Assembly: GCA_000023185.1 (NCBI GenBank)
Contig: CP001622.1
Span: 4,494,501 to 4,558,500 of the forward strand
Reading direction: 5' to 3'
Source of the DNA: Rhizobium leguminosarum bv. trifolii WSM1325
Lineage (GTDB): Bacteria > Pseudomonadota > Alphaproteobacteria > Rhizobiales > Rhizobiaceae
Length of the DNA: 64,000 nucleotides
The translations under genes were made by a program, and so were the position numbers. Below are positions 56,070 through 64,000 of the stretch, piece after piece (the first letter of the stretch is position 1; each line of letters starts with the position of its first letter). The notes under the pieces are model-generated. The model was not told the DNA's origin, did not search any database, and saw only the letters and a program-made list of their open reading frames with translations.

Positions 56070-58409
56070 ATGTTTTCGGTCATTACATGTATTCGGGACA
56101 ACCACGATTGGCGGCTGGTGCTTGCGGCGGCCGCCGTCTGCCTGGTCGGCGCTATGGCGGCTATGCTGCTGCTTTCCCGTGCCCAGGAATGCGATGCCGG
56201 GCGGCGCAAGCTCTGGATCGGCGCCTCGGCCTTCGCTTTTGGCACCGGCGTATGGGCAACGCACTTCATCGCGATGCTGGCCTATGACGGCGGCATGCCG
56301 ATCGGCTACCAACTGGGCCTGACGACGCTTTCTTTCCTCCTGTCGGTTGTCGGTTCGTGGGCGGCGATCCTCGTCGCTTCGGAAAGCCGCGGCAGGTTTT
56401 CTCGTATCCGCGGCGGGGTCCTGATGGCGCTCGGCATCGCCTCCATGCACCTGACCGGCATGCAGGCGATCGAAACGCAGGCGGTCATCCTTTATGATCC
56501 CTTCATGACGCTGAGTGCGGTTCTCGCAGGAGCGCTGTTGTCGAGCGCCGCCTTCCACACCTTTTTCCAATTGAAGGGACTGCGGCGGCTCCTCGCCTCG
56601 TCAATCACTTTCGTCCTTGCGATCTGCGCGCTCCATTTCATCTCGATGGCTAGCATCACGCTCGTGCCGGATCTCGGGAAAGAGGTTCCGGCAACGGTGC
56701 TCGACGCCAGCCTGCTTGCTGCGATCGTCGTGGTGGCGGCAACGATGCTCATTCTGATTGCGCTCGCCGTGGTCTTTGTCGAAAGCCACCTGACGGATCT
56801 GAGGGGGCTCGCGAATGCCTCGCAGGAAGGGCTGCTGATTCTGCGGGAAGGCCGGATCATCGATGCCAATGAACGCTTCCAGGGGCTTTCCGGCTGGAAG
56901 CTTGCCGGTCTTGCCGGTAAGGCGCCCTCGGCTGTTTTGACCGCTGTTCAGGGGACTGGGCAGAACAGATCCAGCGAGACGCTGCTCAACACCAGGAACG
57001 GCAGGGAGATCGCCGTCGAAGTGACCACGAGCAGGATCGTCTATCGCGGGCATAATTGTGAGGTGCTGGCGGTGCGTGATCTCACCGAGCGCAGGCAGGC
57101 CGAGGAGATGATCGAGCATCTCGCCCACCACGACGTGCTCACCGATTTGCCGAACAGGTCGCTGTTCGATACCCGCATCCGGCAGGCACTGCAGATGGCC
57201 GAACGAAAGAACAGCGAGGTTGCCCTCTTCTATCTCGACCTCGATCGCTTCAAGGCCGTCAACGATATCTTCGGTCATGCTGAAGGCGACCGCATTCTCC
57301 GTAAGGTCGCCTCGATCCTGCGCCGCGTGGCCGATGAGAGCGATACGATCGCCCGCCTCGGCGGCGATGAATTCGCCATCATTCAGCTCGCCGGGCAGCA
57401 GCCGGCGGCGGCGCAAAAGCTTGCGGCTGATATCCTCGGCGAATTCGCCGCCGAGATGGACACGGCACGTGACCCGACCGCCGTCGGCGTCAGTGTCGGC
57501 ATCGCACTCTATCCCGCGGATGGCATGGCTGCTGAAGAACTCTGCAACAATGCCGATACTGCACTCTACCGCGTCAAGCATGACGGTCGCGGCAAGGTCT
57601 GTTTCTTCGACGCGGAAATGGATAAGGCGGCACGGAACCGCCGCCAGATCGAAAGCGAACTGCGCCATGCGATCGTCCGCAACCAGATCCATGTCAGCTA
57701 TCAGCCGATCCTCGATGCGCTGAGCGGCGAGATCGGTGGCTACGAGGCCCTGATGCGCTGGAACCGGCCAGGTCACGGCTTGACCGAGCCCGATATCTTC
57801 ATCCCGATCGCCGAGGAAAGCGGCTCGATCGTCCAACTCGGCGAATGGGTGTTGCAGCAGGCCTGCAGGGAGGCTGTGCGCTGGCCGCTGCCGTTGATGA
57901 TCGCCGTCAATCTCTCGCCGGTGCAATTCATGCTGCCGAACCTCTGCGAGCGGATCGAGGCGATTCTCGCCGAAACCGGGCTTGCGCCCAGCCGGCTGGA
58001 GCTCGAGATCACCGAGGCGGCCCTCATTCGCGATCGCGACCGGGTAATGACGACGCTGCTGCGGCTGCACAAGCTCGGTGTGCACATCGTCATGGATGAT
58101 TTCGGCACCGGTTTTTCCTCGCTTTCCAACCTGCGTTCATTCCCTTTCGACAAGATCAAGGTCGACCGCAGTTTCACCGGCGTGCTGGAACATGATGCGG
58201 CGGCGCGCTCGATCGTGCGCGCCATCATCGGCCTTGGTCATAGCCTCGGCATGCCTGTCGTGACGGAGGGCGTGGAAACCGAGATGCAGCGCCGGATCGT
58301 CGTCGAGGAAGGCTGCACGCAAGTACAGGGCCTTTTACTCGGCAAGCCGGATATCGAGCCGAGCATCAAGCTTGCCGCCCACGAAAACGTGCTGACCGCG
58401 CAGATCTAA
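56070..58409 (+). CDS. MHYT-PAS-GGDEF-EAL cyclic-di-GMP signalling protein
   Basis: A 779-residue membrane sensor. Seven spans carry the MHYT domain with motif variants T-H-F-I-A-M near residue 66, S-M-H-L-T-G-M near 130 and L-H-F-I-S-M near 192, a proposed metal/gas sensor. A PAS domain follows (about 248-345), then GGDEF with an intact R-L-G-G-D-E-F (about 430) and EAL with E-A-L and D-D-F-G-T-G (about 570 and 675). Both catalytic motifs look complete, so it may both make and break c-di-GMP. The 5' side (55856-56069) is A/T-rich and likely holds its promoter. Confidence 0.93.
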   Translation: MFSVITCIRDNHDWRLVLAAAAVCLVGAMAAMLLLSRAQECDAGRRKLWIGASAFAFGTGVWATHFIAMLAYDGGMPIGYQLGLTTLSFLLSVVGSWAAILVASESRGRFSRIRGGVLMALGIASMHLTGMQAIETQAVILYDPFMTLSAVLAGALLSSAAFHTFFQLKGLRRLLASSITFVLAICALHFISMASITLVPDLGKEVPATVLDASLLAAIVVVAATMLILIALAVVFVESHLTDLRGLANASQEGLLILREGRIIDANERFQGLSGWKLAGLAGKAPSAVLTAVQGTGQNRSSETLLNTRNGREIAVEVTTSRIVYRGHNCEVLAVRDLTERRQAEEMIEHLAHHDVLTDLPNRSLFDTRIRQALQMAERKNSEVALFYLDLDRFKAVNDIFGHAEGDRILRKVASILRRVADESDTIARLGGDEFAIIQLAGQQPAAAQKLAADILGEFAAEMDTARDPTAVGVSVGIALYPADGMAAEELCNNADTALYRVKHDGRGKVCFFDAEMDKAARNRRQIESELRHAIVRNQIHVSYQPILDALSGEIGGYEALMRWNRPGHGLTEPDIFIPIAEESGSIVQLGEWVLQQACREAVRWPLPLMIAVNLSPVQFMLPNLCERIEAILAETGLAPSRLELEITEAALIRDRDRVMTTLLRLHKLGVHIVMDDFGTGFSSLSNLRSFPFDKIKVDRSFTGVLEHDAAARSIVRAIIGLGHSLGMPVVTEGVETEMQRRIVVEEGCTQVQGLLLGKPDIEPSIKLAAHENVLTAQI

Positions 58410-58459
58410 ACCGGCGTGCCGTCGCTGCGACGCGCACAGGGTGCTGGCGAGTGATCTTA

Positions 58460-58524
58460 CAGCGCCGCGCGTCTTTTCAGACGCGCAAAGGACGCTGTCG
58501 ATTCCGATTTAAGGAATTATGCAG
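58460..58524 (+). repeat. Family B repeat, internally deleted copy B7
   Basis: First hairpin GCGCGTCTTTTCAGACGCGC and GGACGCTGT, then directly CGATTCCGATTTAAGGAAT and TATGCAG. The left arm of the second hairpin is missing, as in B6. Confidence 0.82.
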
Positions 58525-58527
58525 TGG

Positions 58528-58959
58528 TCAGAGCGCCTTGGCGTTTTCCAGAAGCCGGCGGATATATTCAAGCGTCAGCTCGCGTTCGAAAACCCGGAAA
58601 CCTTTAAACAGCGCAAGATCGGCCTCACGCGCGGTCTCAATCGCCTCGGCCTCCATGGCGCGCGCCCTCGGCGTCAGGAAGAGCAGTTGCGCCCGCTTGT
58701 CGGATGGATGCGGCCGGCGCTCGATCAGCCCGTCGCGGACCATGCGCGAAAGCGTATTGGCCATGGTCGCCTGCTCGATATCGACTCGCTCGAGAAGCTG
58801 TTTCTGGGTCAGCCCGTCCTCGGCCCAGAGTTCCAGCAGAATGGGGAACTGGCCCGGAGAAAAACCGAGCCCGACCGCGCGCTGGTGCAGCGAGCGGGCA
58901 AAACCCTTCGCCAGCTGGCTGGCAAGGTAGGCTCCCGAATCCATGCGGTTAAATCCCAT
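58528..58959 (-). CDS. MarR-family transcriptional regulator
   Basis: A 143-residue winged-helix dimer: L-T-Q-K-Q-L-L-E-R-V-D-I-E-Q-A-T-M-A-N-T-L-S-R-M HTH near residues 50-73 and the wing P-H-P-S-D-K-R-A-Q-L-L-F-L-T near 83-96. An alternative ATG at 58944 would drop five residues. It faces away from polA; the sRNA candidate lies upstream of it on the same strand. Ligand unknown. Confidence 0.9.
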   Translation of the reverse strand: MGFNRMDSGAYLASQLAKGFARSLHQRAVGLGFSPGQFPILLELWAEDGLTQKQLLERVDIEQATMANTLSRMVRDGLIERRPHPSDKRAQLLFLTPRARAMEAEAIETAREADLALFKGFRVFERELTLEYIRRLLENAKAL

Positions 58960-59056
58960 GATTGCAAATTAGGCTCAAAACCATGCCGGAGACAATGCAA
59001 CAAATCGCATACGATGCTCCTAAACATGCAAGCCGTGATGATAATTGCGAGTGACT

Positions 59057-59212
59057 GGAAAAACAAAAGTCGCCATGGCCTGGAGGTTGGCCATGGCGAC
59101 TTTAAAGTGGGGACAAAGGCCCGGAGAGGGGGATAAGGCCTTTGTCCAAGCCTGACGCGGCGGGGGACAAGCCGGTAATCAGACCCGCGACGCGATCAAG
59201 CGCCGGTGACAT
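59057..59212 (-). ncRNA. Candidate alpha-r7 (Smr7C)-like small RNA next to polA
   Basis: On the minus strand a perfect 11-bp stem GGACAAAGGCC/GGCCTTTGTCC (59147-59111) has the loop TTATCCCCCTCTCCG, and a perfect 15-bp stem AAAGTCGCCATGGCC (59103-59066) has the loop AACCTCCA and runs into TTTTGTTTTT. Both loops can pair with Shine-Dalgarno sequences. A TTGAAA box with CAAATC 17 bases later (59240-59217) would start transcription near 59211. The family alpha-r7 of Rhizobiales, as I recall it, is 134-159 nt with two stem loops and a terminator, and I recall its founding member lying beside polA. A 36-codon ORF (59212-59102) overlaps it. Confidence 0.65.
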
Positions 59213-59310
59213 GGATTTGTGGCTCAGAATGTGGTTTTTCAAGGGAGGGCGATCGTTACAAATCGGTAACAGTTTGGTGAGCCGGAATTCCTGCCGCACA
59301 ATTCCTGAGA

Positions 59311-59394
59311 TCGGAATCGATGGAAGGATAAAATTATGCAGCAAAGCCAAGTGCTCAGCGTCCTTTGCACGTCCGAAAAGACGCGCGGCGCTGT
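59311..59394 (-). repeat. Family B repeat, decayed copy B8 in reverse orientation
   Basis: Read on the minus strand: GCGCCGCGCGTCTTTTCGGA, GTGCAAAGGACGCTGAGCAC, then a CTGCATAATTTTATCC arm whose partner (GGAATCGATGGAAGGAT) is partly decayed. It lies in the polA promoter region (59213-59488), which holds no gene. Confidence 0.7.
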
Positions 59395-59488
59395 GTGACG
59401 CTCCGAGCGCCATAAACCTTTTCGCGCGCCGAACTTTATGCCGAACTCCATATGGACCTCGTCCCATGCCCGCGCTATCCATGCACGC

Positions 59489-62488
59489 ATGAAAAAAGGC
59501 GATCACCTCTTCCTAGTCGATGGTTCCGGATTCATCTTCCGGGCGTTTCATGCATTGCCGCCGCTGACCCGCAAGACCGACGGCCTGCCGATCGGCGCCG
59601 TGTCCGGTTTCTGCAACATGCTGTGGAAACTGCTGAGGGATGCGCGCAATACCGATGTCGGCGTCACGCCGACACATCTTGCCGTCATCTTCGATTATTC
59701 CGCCAAGACGTTTCGCAAGGATCTCTACGACGCTTACAAGGCGAACCGCTCCGCCCCGCCTGAAGAGCTCATCCCGCAATTCGGCCTTATAAGAGAGGCG
59801 ACCCGCGCCTTCAATCTGCCCTGCATCGAGACCCAAGGCTTCGAGGCCGACGACATCATCGCCACCTATGCCCGCCAGGCCGAAGCGACCGGCGCCGATG
59901 TCACCATTGTCTCCTCCGACAAGGATCTGATGCAGCTCGTCAGCCCCAATGTCCATATGTATGACAGCATGAAGGACAAGCAGATCGGCATTCCCGATGT
60001 CATCGAGAAATGGGGCGTGCCGCCGGAAAAGATGATCGACCTGCAGGCGATGACCGGCGATTCAGTCGACAATGTTCCCGGCATTCCCGGCATCGGTCCG
60101 AAAACCGCCGCCCAGCTGCTCGAGGAATACGGCGATCTCGATACGCTGCTCGAACGCGCCACCGAGATCAAGCAGGTCAAGCGCCGTGAGACGATCCTCG
60201 CCAATATCGACATGGCCAGGCTCTCGCGCGACCTCGTGCGGTTGCGCATAGACGTGCCGCTCGATCTCGATCTCGACGCGCTGGTGCTGGAACCGCAGAA
60301 CGGTCCGAAGCTGATCGGCTTCCTCAAGACGATGGAATTCACCACGCTGACGCGCCGCGTCGCCGAAGCCTGCAATTGCGATGCCGGCGCCATCGAACCG
60401 GCGATCGTCCGTGTCGAATGGGGTGAGACGGCCCGCGGCCCGGATCTCGATGCGGCCGCGCCCGAGCCTGTTGCCGGCGGCATCCCCGACGTTTCCGGCG
60501 AATCCGTGCCGGTGCCGCCGCGTGCAAAGGCGAAGACCGCGGTCGAAGGCGCCTTTTCGCCCGCCGATCTTGCCAAGGCGCGGGCCGAGGTCTTTGCGAC
60601 GCTGCCCTTCGATCATTCGGCCTATGTCACGATCCGCGACCTGGCGACACTCGACCGATGGATTGCCGATGCACGCGTCACCGGCCTCGTTGCTTTCGAT
60701 ACCGAGACCACGTCGCTGGATGCGATGCAGGCCGAACTTGTCGGCTTTTCGCTGGCGATCGCCGACAATACCGCCGATCCCACCGGCACGAAGATCCGTG
60801 CCGCCTATGTGCCGCTCGTCCACAAGAACGGCGTCGGCGATCTGCTCGGCGGCGGCCTTGCCGAAAACCAGATCCCGATGCGCGATGCTCTGCCACGACT
60901 GAAGGCATTGCTGGAGGACGAAGCGGTTCTCAAGGTCGCCCAGAACCTGAAATACGACTACCTGCTGTTGAAGCGCTACGGCATCGAGACCAGGAGTTTC
61001 GACGACACGATGCTGATCTCCTACGTGCTCGATGCCGGCACCGGCGCGCATGGCATGGACCCGCTCTCGGAAAAATTCCTCGGCCATACCCCGATTCCCT
61101 ACAAGGACGTGGCCGGCAGCGGCAAGGCGAACGTCACCTTCGATCTGGTCGATATCGACCGCGCCACCCACTATGCCGCCGAAGATGCCGAGGTGACGTT
61201 GCGCCTCTGGCTGGTGCTGAAGCCCCGGCTGGCGGCGGCGGGATTGACCAGCGTCTATGAACGGCTGGAGCGGCCGCTATTGCCGGTGCTGGCGCGCATG
61301 GAAGCGCGCGGCATCACCGTCGACCGGCAGATCCTGTCGCGCCTCTCCGGCGAGCTGGCCCAGAGTGCAGCAAGGCTGGAGGACGAGATCTACGTGCTGG
61401 CCGGCGAGCGTTTCAATATCGGTTCGCCGAAGCAGCTGGGCGATATCCTGTTCGGCAAGATGGGCCTTTCCGGCGGCAGCAAGACGAAGACCGGCCAATG
61501 GTCCACCTCCGCCCAGGTGCTCGAGGATCTGGCCGCCGCCGGTTTCGAATTGCCGCGCAAGATCGTCGACTGGCGCCAGGTCACCAAGCTGAAATCCACC
61601 TATACCGACGCGCTTCCGGGTTACGTTCACCCCGAGACAAAGCGGGTCCACACCTCCTACTCGCTGGCATCGACGACCACGGGACGCCTGTCATCGTCCG
61701 AGCCGAACTTGCAGAATATTCCGGTGCGCACCGCAGAAGGCCGCAAGATCCGCACCGCCTTCATCTCGACGCCCCGCCACAAGCTGATCTCCGCCGACTA
61801 CAGCCAGATCGAACTGCGCGTGCTTGCCCATGTGGCCGAAATCCCGCAGCTGACCAAGGCCTTCGAAGATGGCGTCGACATCCATGCCATGACGGCGTCG
61901 GAAATGTTCGGCGTGCCGGTGGAAGGCATGCCGGGCGAGGTGCGCCGCCGCGCCAAGGCGATCAATTTCGGCATCATCTACGGCATCTCGGCCTTCGGGC
62001 TTGCCAATCAGCTTTCGATCGAGCGTTCGGAAGCCGGCGACTACATCAAGAAGTATTTCGAGCGTTTCCCCGGCATCCGCGATTATATGGAAAGCCGAAA
62101 GGCCATGGCGCGCGACAAGGGTTATGTCGAAACGATCTTCGGTCGCCGCATCAACTATCCCGAAATCCGCTCTTCCAATCCATCCGTGCGTGCCTTTAAC
62201 GAGCGTGCGGCGATCAACGCGCCGATCCAGGGCTCGGCTGCCGACGTCATCCGCCGGGCGATGATCAAGATAGAGCCGGCGCTTGTTGAAGTCGGCCTTG
62301 CCGATCGCGTCCGCATGCTGCTGCAGGTGCATGACGAACTCATCTTCGAGGTCGAGGACGAGGATGTCGAAAAGGCGATGCCGGTCATCGTCTCGGTCAT
62401 GGAAAACGCCACCATGCCGGCGCTGGAAATGCGCGTGCCGCTGAGGGTCGATGCCCGCGCCGCCACCAATTGGGACGAGGCGCACTAA
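59489..62488 (+). CDS. polA: DNA polymerase I
   Basis: A 999-residue repair polymerase. The 5'-3' exonuclease domain (1-290) has G-I-P-G-I-G-P-K-T-A near 198; a 3'-5' proofreading domain (about 375-590) keeps the metal-binding F-D-T-E-T near 412; the polymerase domain shows D-Y-S-Q-I-E-L-R near 768, R-R-R-A-K-A-I-N-F-G-I-I-Y-G near 818 and V-H-D-E near 947. The frame extends to 59438; the ATG at 59489 (K-K-G-D-H-L-F-L-V-D-G-S-G) matches the family start. Confidence 0.96.
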   Translation: MKKGDHLFLVDGSGFIFRAFHALPPLTRKTDGLPIGAVSGFCNMLWKLLRDARNTDVGVTPTHLAVIFDYSAKTFRKDLYDAYKANRSAPPEELIPQFGLIREATRAFNLPCIETQGFEADDIIATYARQAEATGADVTIVSSDKDLMQLVSPNVHMYDSMKDKQIGIPDVIEKWGVPPEKMIDLQAMTGDSVDNVPGIPGIGPKTAAQLLEEYGDLDTLLERATEIKQVKRRETILANIDMARLSRDLVRLRIDVPLDLDLDALVLEPQNGPKLIGFLKTMEFTTLTRRVAEACNCDAGAIEPAIVRVEWGETARGPDLDAAAPEPVAGGIPDVSGESVPVPPRAKAKTAVEGAFSPADLAKARAEVFATLPFDHSAYVTIRDLATLDRWIADARVTGLVAFDTETTSLDAMQAELVGFSLAIADNTADPTGTKIRAAYVPLVHKNGVGDLLGGGLAENQIPMRDALPRLKALLEDEAVLKVAQNLKYDYLLLKRYGIETRSFDDTMLISYVLDAGTGAHGMDPLSEKFLGHTPIPYKDVAGSGKANVTFDLVDIDRATHYAAEDAEVTLRLWLVLKPRLAAAGLTSVYERLERPLLPVLARMEARGITVDRQILSRLSGELAQSAARLEDEIYVLAGERFNIGSPKQLGDILFGKMGLSGGSKTKTGQWSTSAQVLEDLAAAGFELPRKIVDWRQVTKLKSTYTDALPGYVHPETKRVHTSYSLASTTTGRLSSSEPNLQNIPVRTAEGRKIRTAFISTPRHKLISADYSQIELRVLAHVAEIPQLTKAFEDGVDIHAMTASEMFGVPVEGMPGEVRRRAKAINFGIIYGISAFGLANQLSIERSEAGDYIKKYFERFPGIRDYMESRKAMARDKGYVETIFGRRINYPEIRSSNPSVRAFNERAAINAPIQGSAADVIRRAMIKIEPALVEVGLADRVRMLLQVHDELIFEVEDEDVEKAMPVIVSVMENATMPALEMRVPLRVDARAATNWDEAH

Positions 62489-62570
62489 AGCATGTCGCGC
62501 AAAACTGTGCGGCGGTCTTTGCGACAACGACTTGCGCGGAAATAAAGCCTAAAGCGCGAGGAGCGATCAG
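62489..62570 (+). repeat. Family A repeat, copy A8, with tail
   Basis: Starts at the base after the polA stop: GCATGTCGCGCAAAACTG, then TTTGCGACAACGACTTGCGC and the AAATAAAGCCTAAAGCGCG tail. Confidence 0.8.
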
Positions 62571-62742
62571 AGCACCTCCCCAAAATTGGCAAAGATTTTT
62601 CTCACTGCCAGAACTCATTGAAACTGCAGCGATTTATCCCAAGGGGGCGTATCGGAACGATACGGCAGGAAGGAACTTATTAACCTTCCTTTTCTATCCC
62701 GGTAGGGTCGTAATTTGCAAAGCATGAGTGAGTAGCGGACGC

Positions 62743-64000
62743 ATGCGTTTTCCTAGAACCAATTTGACGGATGCCGGAGATTTTTCCAGCGAGATTGAAA
62801 CGGACCTTCCGGAGGAAAACCCAGGGGAGAAGCCGGCGGCACCCATCTGGCAGAGCAACTTTTCCCTCGCGCCGAATGTGCGTTTCACCCGCACGCCGGA
62901 AACGCTGATCAGCAGGCGGCGTGCGCCGAATGAGCCCGTTCGCGATGATTCGCAGATTGGACAGCAGGCAATACGGATAGAGCCGGTTGCCGTCGACGTG
63001 CCGTTCGATATCTATCTGCCGGAGCCGGACGAAATTTCCGCAGCACCGCACAGGATCGAACTGCAGCAGTCACCTTTGCTTGATGAGGCCGGCGCGCCGG
63101 CTTTCCGCGCCAGCGCCGAGCTTTCCTCCATTTCGGATTTCGCCTTCTGGGAAGTTATGGCCTTCGAAGAGGCAGAGCCGGTTCGCGCGCCGCCGTTGAT
63201 ATCGTTCCCGAAGACCGAGACCTCGCCCGAATCGATCACGTCGCTGTTCCGGATTATGGAATGGCGCCCCGGCCGGCCGGCCCCCGCTCCCGTCGTCTCC
63301 CGCCCGGCCCCGCAGCCCGCCGCGGTCTCCGTGAAGGTTGCCGCGCGCCCTGCGGCCGCCCCGTCCCTGGAAAAGCCCAGGCGCATTATTGTCGAGGCAC
63401 CGGTCATGCTGGCACCTCAGGCTGCGCCAGCCACTCAGGTCGCGCCAGCCCCTCAAATTGCATCAGCCCCTCAGGCAGCGCCGGCGCCGCAGCGCACGCC
63501 GCCCGTCGCCGCGGTCCTGCCGTCGCCGCGGCTGGCCGTGAGGCCCGAAAGGATCGACGCATCCGGCTATGAATTCCCGCCGCGTGCCCTGTTGCAGGAA
63601 CCGCCGGAACGCCTTGGCGAGATCATGTCGCAAGAGACGCTGGAGCAGAATGCCGGGCTTCTGGAAAGCGTGCTGGAAGATTTCGGCATCAAGGGCGAAA
63701 TCATCCATGTCCGCCCCGGCCCTGTCGTCACCCTCTATGAATTCGAGCCGGCGCCGGGCGTGAAATCGTCGCGCGTCATCGGCCTTGCCGATGATATCGC
63801 CCGCTCAATGTCGGCGCTCTCGGCTCGCGTTGCCGTGGTGCCCGGCCGCAACGTCATCGGCATCGAACTGCCGAATGTCACGCGCGAAACCGTTTATTTC
63901 CGCGAGATGATCGAGAGCCAGGATTTCGAGAAGAGCGGCTACAAGCTGGCGCTCGGCCTCGGCAAGACCATCGGCGGCGAGCCTGTCATTGCCGAGCTCG
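62743..64000 (+). CDS. ftsK: FtsK/SpoIIIE-family DNA translocase, N-terminal part (partial, lacks membrane spans)
   Basis: The frame opens at ATG 62743 and runs off the window end. Residues 1-170 are hydrophilic with no membrane segment (M-R-F-P-R-T-N-L-T-D-A-G...), residues 180-270 are a Pro/Ala/Val-rich linker with A-P-Q-A-A-P-A type repeats, and from about 290 comes the FtsK alpha domain (L-E-S-V-L-E-D-F-G-I-K-G-E-I near 308, G-P-V-V-T-L-Y-E-F-E-P-A-P-G-V-K-S-S-R near 326). The motor domain lies beyond the window. Four membrane spans are normal in divisome FtsK, so this is a soluble paralogue or second copy, as known in some rhizobia. Confidence 0.85.
   Translation, partial: MRFPRTNLTDAGDFSSEIETDLPEENPGEKPAAPIWQSNFSLAPNVRFTRTPETLISRRRAPNEPVRDDSQIGQQAIRIEPVAVDVPFDIYLPEPDEISAAPHRIELQQSPLLDEAGAPAFRASAELSSISDFAFWEVMAFEEAEPVRAPPLISFPKTETSPESITSLFRIMEWRPGRPAPAPVVSRPAPQPAAVSVKVAARPAAAPSLEKPRRIIVEAPVMLAPQAAPATQVAPAPQIASAPQAAPAPQRTPPVAAVLPSPRLAVRPERIDASGYEFPPRALLQEPPERLGEIMSQETLEQNAGLLESVLEDFGIKGEIIHVRPGPVVTLYEFEPAPGVKSSRVIGLADDIARSMSALSARVAVVPGRNVIGIELPNVTRETVYFREMIESQDFEKSGYKLALGLGKTIGGEPVIAEL

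Noticed and set aside
56601..58085. 494-codon minus-strand ORF opposite the GGDEF-EAL gene
   Set aside because: Antisense shadow of a gene with complete catalytic motifs.

Overview
The window is a chromosomal segment of a Rhizobium-type alphaproteobacterium (R. leguminosarum/etli group is my best guess). The reasons are the high G+C, the irr-fabA-fabB-fabI cluster, an Irr without a heme regulatory motif, the rimP-nusA-ylxR-infB-rbfA-truB-rpsO-pnp order, a short 4.5S-type SRP RNA beside dnaX, and many copies of two rhizobial-type palindromic intergenic repeats. I see no rRNA, tRNA, CRISPR array, transposase or prophage. Apart from the first 5 kb the window is mostly housekeeping core genome.

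Layout. 1-5.8 kb: accessory sulfur/sulfonate island (3' end of a TauD-type dioxygenase, NADP-dependent oxidoreductase, SsuA-like binding protein, decayed flavin monooxygenase, FAD/NAD(P) protein) ending at cysE. The same 17-bp palindrome lies before the binding protein and before the divergent FAD protein, and cysE has a 34-bp near-perfect palindrome abutting its ribosome binding site. 5.8-9.3 kb: small membrane and envelope proteins. 9.4-12.8 kb: irr facing fabA-fabB-fabI. 12.8-25.4 kb: rsmC-like methyltransferase, then the minus-strand translation/RNA block pnp, rpsO, an alpha/beta hydrolase, truB, rbfA, infB, ylxR, nusA, rimP, with a leader attenuator in front of rimP and several strong intercistronic hairpins. 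25.5-34.9 kb: frameshifted MFS gene, GNAT, lytic transglycosylase, recR, MOSC protein, ybaB, dnaX, SRP RNA, HIT-nudC pair and a WYL regulator. 35-45 kb: pheA, kdsB, membrane cytochrome c, AEC transporter, adenosine kinase, SH3 protein, 2-hydroxyacid dehydrogenase, and a recF-moeB-like-GNAT operon with 4-nt overlaps. 45.5-52.5 kb: XRE regulator, dnaJ, dnaK with an RpoH-like promoter, class A PBP. 52.6-64 kb: SH3/RD-rich protein, M20 dipeptidase, MHYT-PAS-GGDEF-EAL protein, MarR regulator, polA, and the start of an ftsK that lacks membrane segments.

The least explained material is non-coding. I see two strong small-RNA candidates built from hairpins with C-rich, anti-Shine-Dalgarno loops: one on the minus strand between marR and polA, overlapping a 36-codon ORF, and one on the plus strand at about 53.23-53.34 kb. 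A further pair of terminator-linked loci (39.7 kb minus, 54.35 kb plus) shares an identical 20-nt block. Two repeat families (here called A, eight copies, and B, eight copies) occupy many of the intergenic gaps.
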